Both the position numbers and the translations under genes were made by a program. A DNA stretch of 7,525 nucleotides. Origin: Chloroflexota bacterium. GTDB taxonomy: Bacteria; Chloroflexota; Dehalococcoidia; Lucifugimonadales; Lucifugimonadaceae. The notes below the pieces were generated by a model. It was given only the letters and a program-made list of their open reading frames with translations. It ran no database searches and was not told where the DNA came from. Positions 1 to 6,723 of this stretch are shown here, in pieces (position 1 is the stretch's first letter; the number at the start of each line of letters is the position of its first letter). The DNA lies in the NCBI GenBank assembly GCA_002730795.1, contig PCAX01000068.1:1-7525 (forward strand), read 5' to 3'.

Positions 1-30
1 AATCTAATTTTTCCAGGCAGGAATCATTGT

Positions 31-303
31 TTAATGATCAGTGGGTTTTTTACAAAATTGACATAGCGCTGGAGGTGGTGTGAAAAGAGCGGCCCCACAG
101 AACCCACAATAGCCCGAAATTTTCCTTATATCATCGGTTTGTTTTTTCCAATTGGGATTTTTACGATACGAAACAAATAAAATTGCTAGACCTACCGCCA
201 ATAAAATAAAAAGAAAGGGCCCGTCCTCAAATGACATTAACAAACCTATCAGTAACGATAAACCAATTAAAGCCAGACCAAGTACTCTCGTTTTATTTTT
301 CAT
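31..303 (-). CDS. Small two-helix membrane protein with C-terminal zinc ribbon
   Basis: A 90-residue protein of unknown function. Two hydrophobic segments (about residues 7-24 and 29-46) are separated by a short acidic turn, so it is probably a membrane hairpin. After a basic linker (about 47-62), the C-terminus carries C66-x2-C69 and C81-x2-C84 separated by 11 residues. This is a compact zinc-ribbon pattern rich in Gly and Pro, expected on the cytoplasmic side by the positive-inside rule. The frame stays open upstream to 444, but that part overlaps the preceding gene and reads as non-hydrophobic filler, so I start at the ATG at 301-303. Only 16 bases separate this start from the stop of the upstream TIM-barrel gene, which suggests co-transcription. 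No strong Shine-Dalgarno is visible. Metal binding is inferred from the cysteines. Confidence 0.7.
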   Translation of the reverse strand: MKNKTRVLGLALIGLSLLIGLLMSFEDGPFLFILLAVGLAILFVSYRKNPNWKKQTDDIRKISGYCGFCGAALFTPPPALCQFCKKPTDH

Positions 304-319
304 AAGTCGATTACTTGGA

Positions 320-1324
320 TCATATTCCCAACACTGATTTTGCTGCAATTGTTGTTTCCTGAACTTGCTTGCACGACCCCAACCCGTACATACAGCTGTC
401 GGCTCCGATTGTGTCAAACACATATTCGAAAGCCTTCGGTCCAAGGTATCTTCCTCCCGCCAATGGTTTCATCCCTATCACCGGCCGATTAGTTTGTTTT
501 ATTGCGTCAACAGCTATATCCCTTGTCGGAAACATATACATTCCTAATTCATTGATTGGAGTAAGGTAACCGTCTACATCGATTCCTTCTTTTTCTAGAA
601 GAGGGATAGTTGATCCAGCATGATGAACGCTTGTAATTACCGTTTCAAACCTCTTTCTGAGGAAAGAAATATATTCGTTGATTAAATCGAAACGTCCGGT
701 GGCAGCGAGCAGATCTATTTCTGCTCCTGGGTCTGCTATAAAAATGTCGCATCCAGCAAAAAATCCAAGATATTGCTCAAGTACCCCGTAGTCTATGTAA
801 AGTCGTTCAATTTCGTGTGGAGTGAATGGTGCAACTGTATCGGGAGTGACCAAATTATCAAATGATCCCTCGAGAGTGTATTTTAATATTTCGTCTTCAT
901 ATATTTTTTCGGCAAAATCTTTCCCTCCTACTGTGAAGTCCTTTGCGTATAGTGTTGAATGTGCTTTGCTAGAGTAGGATGTTAGCTCCCCGTCAAGTGA
1001 AATAGGTATTAGAATATAAGCTAGAAGGTTGATAGTTGTTTTTAGTACCAATTCCGTTTCCCAAATAGCTTGTAGATGCATACGGTTTAACCGTGGATTC
1101 ATGTGATCTATCTGCACGACGCTAAGCCCTTGCTTCTCCACTGCGTACCTCAAGACATCAGAAACTGGAGCCACCGTTCCAAACATCTCAAGGTTTTTAC
1201 TATCTTGCTCTGAATTTTGATAGGATACTCCGTCAAAAGGATGTATTCCCATAACCAATTTTGGCAATTGAACGTTGCCAATTGGTGTGGTTGGAATAGA
1301 TGTTGTGCCTGTACCTGTACTCAT
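320..1324 (-). CDS. Divergent TIM-barrel protein, aldo/keto reductase-like, probably without reductase activity
   Basis: A 334-residue, probably cytosolic protein. After a Thr/Ser-rich leader (1-18), residues 20-31 (LPKLVMGIHPFDG-like) resemble the first strand of aldo/keto reductases. Residues 281-325 (PVIGMKPLAGGR, then a segment ending GLGSCKQVQE) resemble the last strands and cofactor-loop helix of that fold. The usual tetrad is not seen: there is no FDTAxxYG motif, no strand-ending catalytic Lys and no LxH motif. A His pair at 234-235 (SVHHAG) and Asp/His residues at 73-74 and 198 could instead form a site. The start is ATG at 1322-1324, with an AAGG-like element just upstream on the minus strand. 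It lies 16 bases before the zinc-ribbon membrane gene and is divergent from yaaA. The fold is inferred from sequence pattern; function and substrate are unknown. Confidence 0.7.
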   Translation of the reverse strand: MSTGTGTTSIPTTPIGNVQLPKLVMGIHPFDGVSYQNSEQDSKNLEMFGTVAPVSDVLRYAVEKQGLSVVQIDHMNPRLNRMHLQAIWETELVLKTTINLLAYILIPISLDGELTSYSSKAHSTLYAKDFTVGGKDFAEKIYEDEILKYTLEGSFDNLVTPDTVAPFTPHEIERLYIDYGVLEQYLGFFAGCDIFIADPGAEIDLLAATGRFDLINEYISFLRKRFETVITSVHHAGSTIPLLEKEGIDVDGYLTPINELGMYMFPTRDIAVDAIKQTNRPVIGMKPLAGGRYLGPKAFEYVFDTIGADSCMYGLGSCKQVQETTIAAKSVLGI

Positions 1325-1460
1325 TGCCTTAATCCAGAATTTTTTTAATGACTAACACTATCATAGACTTGATTTAAGTTAAATTTCCACCACTTCAGTT
1401 GAAAATTGATGGGTGTGAGTTTTGAAGCCTTATTGGTGATCCTTATATTGGTAAACTTTG

Positions 1461-1466
1461 TATAAT
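1461..1466 (+). promoter_or_regulatory. Candidate -10 element for the yaaA-dipeptidase unit
   Basis: A perfect TATAAT lies 21 bases before the yaaA start codon at 1488. That would put transcription start near 1473 and leave a short leader holding the AAAAAGG ribosome binding site (1476-1482). No convincing -35 hexamer is seen at 16-18 bases upstream, so this rests on the -10 box alone. The 163-base gap 1325-1487 separates two divergent genes and holds no other recognisable element. Confidence 0.4.
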
Positions 1467-1487
1467 CAATTTTTGAAAAAGGCCAGT

Positions 1488-2300
1488 ATGCAAAAAGAAT
1501 ATATTAATTCAATTGTTTTGATTCCTCCGTCAGAAGGAAAAACTGATGGTGGCTCCTTTCCTGGTTTGGATATCCAAACGATGGGATTGCCATCTCTTTC
1601 AAAAAAACGACGTGACTTAATAGAAGTTTTACAATCCACTATGAAATCATCCCAAAATCTTAATAAAATATTGGGTGTGAAGGGTGTGGCTCTTGAAAAA
1701 GCTATCAACAATAATTTAGCCATATACGATGCTCCAACTATGCCAGCTATTAAAAGGTACAGTGGAGTCATGTTTGATTCTATTGATTATGCAGGATTTG
1801 AGGAAACCGAAAGACAAAAATTTGATGATAACGTTTTCATCTTATCAGGGCTTTTTGGCATCATAAACCCTCATGAAAATATTCCGAACTATAAATTAAA
1901 AATGGGAGCAGTATTGCCAGGATTATCATCTTGTGCATATGAGTGGAAACCGTATATTACCGAAATAATTGCTGAAACGGCAAAAAATTCCATAATCTGG
2001 GATTTTTTACCCAATGAGCATTCTTCGGCTTGGGATGAACGAAAAGTCAAGTATCTGAAACGATATACCATAAAATTTGTTCAGAATAAGGAAGGGAAAT
2101 TAAAAACTATTAGCCATTGGTCTAAAAGTCTCAGAGGTGCTTTTATTCAATACTTGTTTTCCAATAACCTTCTACAAAATACATCCCAAATAAATGACAT
2201 TATGTCAGGTTTTTCACACCCATCTGATTATATATATCAACCAACGATGACTTCAAATATTGGCAATACTTCAAATTTTGTCTTTTTGAAACGAGGTTAA
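1488..2300 (+). CDS. yaaA: YaaA/DUF328 family protein (peroxide stress type)
   Basis: A 270-residue cytosolic protein of the YaaA family. In E. coli, YaaA limits hydrogen-peroxide damage by lowering free intracellular iron, and the fold binds DNA. Visible family marks are IPPSEGK at residues 12-18 (the Actinobacteria/Chloroflexi-type version of the N-terminal motif), YSGVMFDSIDY at 91-101, GLFGIINP with IPNYKLKM at 121-139, and WDFLPNEHSSAW at 171-182. Length is close to the family norm of about 250. I start at ATG 1488 because AAAAAGG sits five bases upstream. A TTG at 1458 would add ten residues but lies before the TATAAT at 1461-1466. The gene overlaps the control region of the following dipeptidase and is probably co-transcribed with it. 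The role in this organism is inferred from family membership. Confidence 0.85.
   Translation: MQKEYINSIVLIPPSEGKTDGGSFPGLDIQTMGLPSLSKKRRDLIEVLQSTMKSSQNLNKILGVKGVALEKAINNNLAIYDAPTMPAIKRYSGVMFDSIDYAGFEETERQKFDDNVFILSGLFGIINPHENIPNYKLKMGAVLPGLSSCAYEWKPYITEIIAETAKNSIIWDFLPNEHSSAWDERKVKYLKRYTIKFVQNKEGKLKTISHWSKSLRGAFIQYLFSNNLLQNTSQINDIMSGFSHPSDYIYQPTMTSNIGNTSNFVFLKRG
2293..2296 (+). promoter_or_regulatory. Ribosome binding site for the M19 dipeptidase, inside the end of yaaA
   Basis: GAGG lies six bases before the TTG at 2303 and overlaps the last codons of yaaA, whose stop is at 2298-2300. The placement fixes the unusual TTG start of the dipeptidase and suggests translational coupling between the two genes. 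Confidence 0.6.
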
Positions 2301-2302
2301 AT

Positions 2303-3376
2303 TTGGATTCAAAATTATCAGGAAAAGCCAAGGCTCTGCATAATGAATCTCTCGTAATAGACACTCATATCGATACAGCTACACACTTATTGTGGAGAGA
2401 ACCGAAATTTGATACTCGTTTGAATGTAGGTCATGTTGATATACCTAGACTGCGGGAAGGGGGCGTGAACGCTGCTTTTTTTGCCGTGTGGATTGATGAA
2501 GTAGGCAGCGATTTAGACGCTTTGCGGTTAGCTGTCAGAGAAATCGATTCGATTTACCGGACGATAGAAAAGTATTCAGATGATTTGGATTTAGCCCTTA
2601 CCACAAATGATCTGAAAAATATTGTGGACAAAGGGAAAATTGCGGTAATGATTTCAATTGAAGGCGGTCGAATAATTGACAATGATTTGGGTATATTACG
2701 AATGTTACATCGCCTTGGTGTTCGGTCCATAACCTTGGCCTGGACCAACGCCACGGGTTGGGTAGATAGTCATCAGGACGAGAAACACGGGGGATTGACT
2801 GCATTCGGAGAAAGTGTCGTAATGGAAATGCAGCAGATAGGAATGTTGGTTGATATCTCGCATGTTTCCGACAAGTCGTTTTGGGATGTTATTAAGTGCG
2901 CGGACCGACCAATTTTTGCATCTCACTCCTGCTGCAGGGCTGTCCAAAAACATTCCCGTAATATGACAGATGAGATGATTGTCGCCATGGCTGAACGAGG
3001 GGGAGTAATAAATATTAATTTTGTTGCGGGATTTGTCGGTGGAGATCCAAGTGTCGGTTATCAAAAAAACGAATCCCTTGATCGGGCACAATTTAAAGAT
3101 CCCTTTGAAATGTTAATAGGTAAATCCGGAGGAATTAGCCCAAAATGTTCAAACCTTATAGAGCATTTTAACCACGCCATAAATCTTGTAGGAGCAGAGC
3201 ACGTTGGGATAGGCACGGATTATGATGGAGCGTCCACGTTTCCGATCGGCCTTGAGGATATTTCGAAGCTACCTTATTTGACTGATGGATTTATCAAATC
3301 AGGATATTCCAAACAAACTATAAAAAGGATTTTAGGGTTGAATAATTTGAAACTCCTTTGTGAATCAATAAACTAG
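2303..3376 (+). CDS. M19 membrane dipeptidase (renal dipeptidase family), complete active site
   Basis: A 357-residue zinc dipeptidase of family M19, which hydrolyses L-x-D/L dipeptides and in some members beta-lactams or other amides. All binuclear-metal ligands are visible: H22 and D24 (IDTHID), bridging E120 (SIEGG), H187 (DISHVSD), H208 (FASHS) and catalytic D306 (GIGTDYDGA). R219 in SRN matches the conserved substrate-binding arginine, and the C-terminus has the usual GLNNLKLL helix. No signal peptide or anchor is seen, so the enzyme is probably cytoplasmic despite the family name. The start is TTG at 2303, two bases after the yaaA stop, supported by GAGG at 2293-2296; the metal motif begins only 20 residues in, so a later start is unlikely. 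Substrate cannot be told from sequence. Confidence 0.9.
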   Translation: MDSKLSGKAKALHNESLVIDTHIDTATHLLWREPKFDTRLNVGHVDIPRLREGGVNAAFFAVWIDEVGSDLDALRLAVREIDSIYRTIEKYSDDLDLALTTNDLKNIVDKGKIAVMISIEGGRIIDNDLGILRMLHRLGVRSITLAWTNATGWVDSHQDEKHGGLTAFGESVVMEMQQIGMLVDISHVSDKSFWDVIKCADRPIFASHSCCRAVQKHSRNMTDEMIVAMAERGGVININFVAGFVGGDPSVGYQKNESLDRAQFKDPFEMLIGKSGGISPKCSNLIEHFNHAINLVGAEHVGIGTDYDGASTFPIGLEDISKLPYLTDGFIKSGYSKQTIKRILGLNNLKLLCESIN

Positions 3377-3410
3377 TTGGCGAATCCAATAGATATATTA
3401 TTTAAACTTA

Positions 3411-3437
3411 TTGACTCTTATTAAATCCAGAGATAAT
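3411..3437 (+). promoter_or_regulatory. Candidate promoter upstream of the aldo/keto reductase
   Basis: TTGACT (3411-3416) and GATAAT (3432-3437) are each one mismatch from the sigma-70 consensus. The 15-base spacer is shorter than the ideal 17. Transcription would start near 3444, leaving a leader of about 85 bases before the TTG start at 3530. The gap 3377-3529 shows no convincing terminator for the upstream dipeptidase. Confidence 0.35.
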
Positions 3438-3503
3438 TTTTTCTAATTTAATACCGTATAGGGTGACCACAATACGCTTTTACGATTTACACTTATCCAG
3501 AGA
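3425..3503 (+). repeat. Nine-base direct repeat in the leader of the aldo/keto reductase gene
   Basis: ATCCAGAGA occurs at 3425-3433 and again at 3495-3503, spaced by 70 bases, each followed by an A/T-rich run ending in T's. The first copy overlaps the candidate -10 element. It may be a regulator site or chance in AT-rich sequence; no protein can be assigned. Confidence 0.3.
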
Positions 3504-3529
3504 AAAAATTTTTGTGAGAGAGATTTTAA

Positions 3530-4531
3530 TTGCGACAAAGAAAATTTGGAAATAGTGATTTACAGACATCTGTTATAGGATACGGCGGTTGGCCGATGGG
3601 CAGGGGTATGTATGGTTCATTTGATGACAATGAAGCTATATCAGCAGCCCGTACTGCTTATGAAAACGGTGTTACGTTATTTGACACGGCAGCAATATAT
3701 GGCTGGGGTTACGGTGAAAAACTTATGGGTAAGGCTATAAAGGACTTTCGTAAAGATATAATTTTAGTGACTAAAGGGGCCAGAGAGTGGGACCGAGGGA
3801 ATCCTGACAGACGGGCGGCAACATTTTCTAATTCAGATCCAAAAAGATTATCTGAGTCAATAGATGAAAGTTTGGAACGCCTTCAAACCGATTATATCGA
3901 TCTTTTTTTGATCCATTGGCCTGATAAAGAAAGACCTTTTTCTGAACCTATGCAAGTTTTAGAAGATGCTAAAACAGCAGGAAAATTACGTTATACCGGC
4001 GTTTCGAATTTCTCGGTCGATATGATGGATGAATGCCGTAAGACAAGTTCTATAATAACGAATCAGATTGGTTATCATATTTTCGATCGGCGTCCCGAAC
4101 GTGAGGTGATTCCGTCTGTTGTTGAAAACAAAATGGGAATCATGGCTTATGGGTCCCTAGCTCATGGCCTTTTATCTGGATCGTGGCCGGCTGATAAGAC
4201 TTTTGAGGATGACGATTGGCGGGCATCAGGCGCCAATTTCGGGATTTCATCTTGGGGAGATGAAAATTTGACGGCAAATGTTGCAGTCGTAGAAAAATTA
4301 AAAGGGATTGCCTCTGAACATGGTAAGACGGTTTCACAATTAGCAATATCATGGGTTCTTTCTAATCCTGCTGTTTCTGTGGCCCTGGTAGGGTCTACCA
4401 AGGTGCCCCATGTGTCAGAAAACCTGTTAGGAGATTGGATTTTGCCAGAAACTACCAAAAGAGAAATAGATGAATTGGTTTTGTCTCAAGGATCCGGTGT
4501 GGGGTTGCCAGGAATGGCTATAGCAACCTGA
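3530..4531 (+). CDS. Aldo/keto reductase, catalytically complete
   Basis: A 333-residue NAD(P)H-dependent oxidoreductase with an eight-stranded barrel, reducing aldehydes or ketones. The catalytic tetrad is visible: D52 and Y57 (FDTAAIYG), K82 (LVTKG) and H129 (LIHWP). Other family marks are GVSNFS at 157-162, NQIGYH at 178-183, MAYGSLAHGLLSG at 205-217 and the cofactor phosphate loop GSTKVPHVSENL at 288-299. The start is TTG at 3530; TAA at 3527-3529 lies directly upstream in frame, and the next ATG (residue 23) would remove the N-terminal hairpin and first strand. GAGAGAGA about seven bases upstream is a plausible ribosome binding site. The flavoprotein gene follows after 54 bases with no strong terminator between, so the pair may be an operon. 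Substrate unknown. Confidence 0.9.
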   Translation: MRQRKFGNSDLQTSVIGYGGWPMGRGMYGSFDDNEAISAARTAYENGVTLFDTAAIYGWGYGEKLMGKAIKDFRKDIILVTKGAREWDRGNPDRRAATFSNSDPKRLSESIDESLERLQTDYIDLFLIHWPDKERPFSEPMQVLEDAKTAGKLRYTGVSNFSVDMMDECRKTSSIITNQIGYHIFDRRPEREVIPSVVENKMGIMAYGSLAHGLLSGSWPADKTFEDDDWRASGANFGISSWGDENLTANVAVVEKLKGIASEHGKTVSQLAISWVLSNPAVSVALVGSTKVPHVSENLLGDWILPETTKREIDELVLSQGSGVGLPGMAIAT

Positions 4532-4585
4532 TATCACTCTCCGTTTTGTTAGGTACAAGCTTATTGAGTTTTCTGAGCGTTTTAA

Positions 4586-5710
4586 TTGAGTGACTTTGAT
4601 GCAATAGTCGTTGGAATCGGATCTATGGGCAGTTCCACGTTGTATCATTTGGCTCAACGAAGGAAAAAAGTTCTTGGCATAGAACAATTCGGCATACCTC
4701 ATGAGCTTGGGTCTTACCATGGAGAGAGTAGGATCATCAGGCTCGCTTATTATGAAGATCCATCATATGTTCCTCTTTTGAAACGTGCTTATGAACTGTG
4801 GTTTTTACTGCAGAATCAGGTAAAGGCGGAATTACTGTGTATTACCGGTTCACTTGATATTGATCGGATCGATGGATCAGTTTTCAAAGGATCTCTCACA
4901 TCATGCCTTACTCATAATATTGTTCACGAAGTTCTTGATGCGAAGGAAATTTCTTCTAGGTTTCCGGGGTATGAATTGCCTTCTGATTATTACGGATTAT
5001 ATCAACCGGATGGAGGTTTTTTATTTCCTGAAAAATGCGTTGAAGCTTATAAAAATATGGCGATAATGATGGGTGCAGACGTAAAAGTAAATGAGCGGGT
5101 TAAAAGTTGGAAGAGCGAACGTGGAAAAGTAATTGTCACCACCGACAAAGATGTTTATCGTGCTGACAAGATTGTCTTTACGTCTGGAGCATGGACTCAA
5201 AATTTGTTATCTGATACGTCGGAAATTCTGAATGTAGAACGGCAAGTTGTTGGATGGTTCACTCCTGAAAATGATAACGTGTTTAAGCCAGAGTTATTTC
5301 CCGTATTTAACGCTAAATTTGAAGAAGGCAGATATTATGGTTTCCCAATAACTGGGACGCCAGGATTTAAAGTAGGGCGTTACCATCATTTGGGACAAAT
5401 AGTTGATCCTGATTTTGAAAAATCTGAAATTACTGTGGAGGATGAATTAATTTTGCGTTCAGCTGTTTCAAATTATTTTCCAAAAGCAAATGGCGACGTA
5501 ATTTCGTTGAAGTCCTGTATGTTTACAAATACCTCGGATGAACATTTTATTCTGGATAGGGTTCCTGGATACGGTAATGTATTTCTGGCTGCCGGTTTTT
5601 CTGGTCACGGTTTTAAATTTTCAAGTGTTGTTGGGGAAATAATGGCAGATTTGGTTACATACGGCAAAACTAAACACGATATAAACATGTTTAGGGTTGA
5701 TAGGTTCTGA
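4586..5710 (+). CDS. Monomeric sarcosine oxidase / N-methyltryptophan oxidase-like flavoprotein
   Basis: A 374-residue FAD amine oxidase of the MSOX/SolA family, which oxidatively demethylates N-methyl amino acids to the amino acid, formaldehyde and hydrogen peroxide. The dinucleotide-binding motif is G10-x-G12-x2-G15, with E33 for the ribose. R49 and R52 (SRIIR) match the MSOX active-site arginines. K262 (GFKVG) matches the oxygen-activating lysine. C311 (SCMFTNT) matches the cysteine that binds FAD covalently. H341 and K344 (GFSGHGFKF) match the substrate-carboxylate site. Length is close to the usual 370-390. The start is TTG at 4586; an in-frame TAA at 4583-4585 immediately precedes it, and the next ATG, at residue 14, would destroy the FAD motif. 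The natural substrate (sarcosine, N-methyltryptophan, pipecolate or another) is not determined. It converges on the following minus-strand gene. Confidence 0.88.
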   Translation: MSDFDAIVVGIGSMGSSTLYHLAQRRKKVLGIEQFGIPHELGSYHGESRIIRLAYYEDPSYVPLLKRAYELWFLLQNQVKAELLCITGSLDIDRIDGSVFKGSLTSCLTHNIVHEVLDAKEISSRFPGYELPSDYYGLYQPDGGFLFPEKCVEAYKNMAIMMGADVKVNERVKSWKSERGKVIVTTDKDVYRADKIVFTSGAWTQNLLSDTSEILNVERQVVGWFTPENDNVFKPELFPVFNAKFEEGRYYGFPITGTPGFKVGRYHHLGQIVDPDFEKSEITVEDELILRSAVSNYFPKANGDVISLKSCMFTNTSDEHFILDRVPGYGNVFLAAGFSGHGFKFSSVVGEIMADLVTYGKTKHDINMFRVDRF

Positions 5711-5723
5711 CTTGAGAACTTTT
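5702..5723 (+). terminator. Weak terminator-like hairpin after the flavoprotein gene
   Basis: AGGTTCT (5702-5708) can pair with AGAACTT (5715-5721) around a six-base loop, with one G-U pair, and T's run to 5723. It overlaps the TGA stop at 5708-5710 and fills the 16-base gap between convergent genes. The stem is short and the T-run modest, so the call is tentative. Confidence 0.35.
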
Positions 5724-5726
5724 AGA

Positions 5727-6707
5727 TCACCACACTTTTTTAAATAAGCTTAACCAGTTTCCACCAATTATTTTTTTTATGTCTTTCCAGTCATATCCTC
5801 GATTTTGCAGGCCGTTCGCAACGTTAACGAATTTGGATGAGTTTTCCAACCCTATTAAATGTTTGTATGGTTGTGGAACCTCGATTGTTTTACGTGACTT
5901 GATCGTCCCCTGAGATGAAAACAACCATTCGAACCAGTTTTTTGTTTGACTTTGGCAAAAATCTGTTCCGATCGCAACGTGATTTGGGCCAACGAGGTCA
6001 ACTAAATAATCTATTCGATCCAAGTAATTATCGATTGTAGACGCATATCCATCAGGCAAAAACATTGGAAAGGCGTTCGACCCTATAACACCGCCTCTTT
6101 TTGCCAGTTCTACTATCATTTCATCAGGTTTATTACGTGGATGATTGTCCATGCTGAGGGAATTAGAGTGGGTGATTGATACAGGTTGAGATGATAGTTC
6201 AATTGTATCGAACGATGTTTTTTGACCCACGTGAGATAAATCAATCAATATACCAAGTTTGTTCATTTCCGAAACAAATTCGCGGCCAAAATTGCTAAGG
6301 CCTTCATCGTTGGTTTCGTAGCAACCATTTCCTACTAAATTCCGCTCATTGTAGGTTATTTGAATGATTTTTACTCCGAGATCGTTAAAAACTGATAGTC
6401 TTTCTAAATTAGCTCCTATAGCCGAACTGTTTTGCCAGCCGAAGATCACACCACATTTTTTTTCTTTTTTTGCTCGGTATATATCTTCAATAGATCTGAC
6501 TTTTATTATTTTGTCAGCGAAAATTTCGAACCTTTGGTTCCAGTGGGCAATATTGTCCATTGTGGTTTCGAAATCGTCCCATATGGAAATAGTGGCGTTA
6601 ATGGCTGTAACCCCACCTTTGACAAGATTGTCATAGACGCTAGGATCATCCCAGTTGGAGGTATCCAATCCGTCTATCACAATAGAATCGTAGTAAGTTT
6701 GAGACAT
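5727..6707 (-). CDS. Divergent M19 dipeptidase-family protein lacking the HxD motif
   Basis: A 326-residue member of the membrane dipeptidase (M19) superfamily. Kept residues are H159 (DLSHVG), H180 (SITHS), R191 (HPRN) and D249 (AIGTDF), with the C-terminal GGNWLSL helix. The N-terminal HxD is replaced by G13-L-D15 (VIDGLD), and the bridging Glu by Q92 (FGWQNS), so the usual binuclear zinc site cannot form as in renal dipeptidase. From memory, the same changes (DGL near the N-terminus, GFQN for the Glu, the NLVGxGCYE segment at 123-131) mark a bacterial subgroup found in glycine-betaine/sarcosine catabolic loci of pseudomonads. The start is ATG at 6705-6707 with no clear Shine-Dalgarno. It lies 16 bases after the selenoprotein stop, so it is probably the second gene of that operon. 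It may use one metal or a different reaction. Confidence 0.85.
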   Translation of the reverse strand: MSQTYYDSIVIDGLDTSNWDDPSVYDNLVKGGVTAINATISIWDDFETTMDNIAHWNQRFEIFADKIIKVRSIEDIYRAKKEKKCGVIFGWQNSSAIGANLERLSVFNDLGVKIIQITYNERNLVGNGCYETNDEGLSNFGREFVSEMNKLGILIDLSHVGQKTSFDTIELSSQPVSITHSNSLSMDNHPRNKPDEMIVELAKRGGVIGSNAFPMFLPDGYASTIDNYLDRIDYLVDLVGPNHVAIGTDFCQSQTKNWFEWLFSSQGTIKSRKTIEVPQPYKHLIGLENSSKFVNVANGLQNRGYDWKDIKKIIGGNWLSLFKKVW

Positions 6708-6723
6708 GTTTAGATTATTGTTT

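Noticed and set aside
1..30. Terminator at the left edge for the minus-strand operon
   Set aside because: TTCC and GGAA can pair, but the stem is four pairs and, read on the minus strand, is followed by A's rather than T's.
304..444. N-terminal extension of the zinc-ribbon membrane protein
   Set aside because: It overlaps the 3' end of the barrel gene in another frame and lacks family-like features; the ATG at 301-303 directly precedes the first membrane helix.
1458..1487. Upstream TTG start for yaaA
   Set aside because: It precedes the TATAAT at 1461-1466 and has no ribosome binding site, while the ATG at 1488 has AAAAAGG at the right distance.
2705..3091. Minus-strand open frame of 128 codons inside the M19 gene
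   Set aside because: It is antisense to a well-supported dipeptidase with all metal ligands, and its translation shows no family-like motif.
3377..3400. Terminator after the first M19 gene
   Set aside because: TTGG and CCAA can pair around a five-base loop, but the stem is only four to five pairs and no T-run follows.
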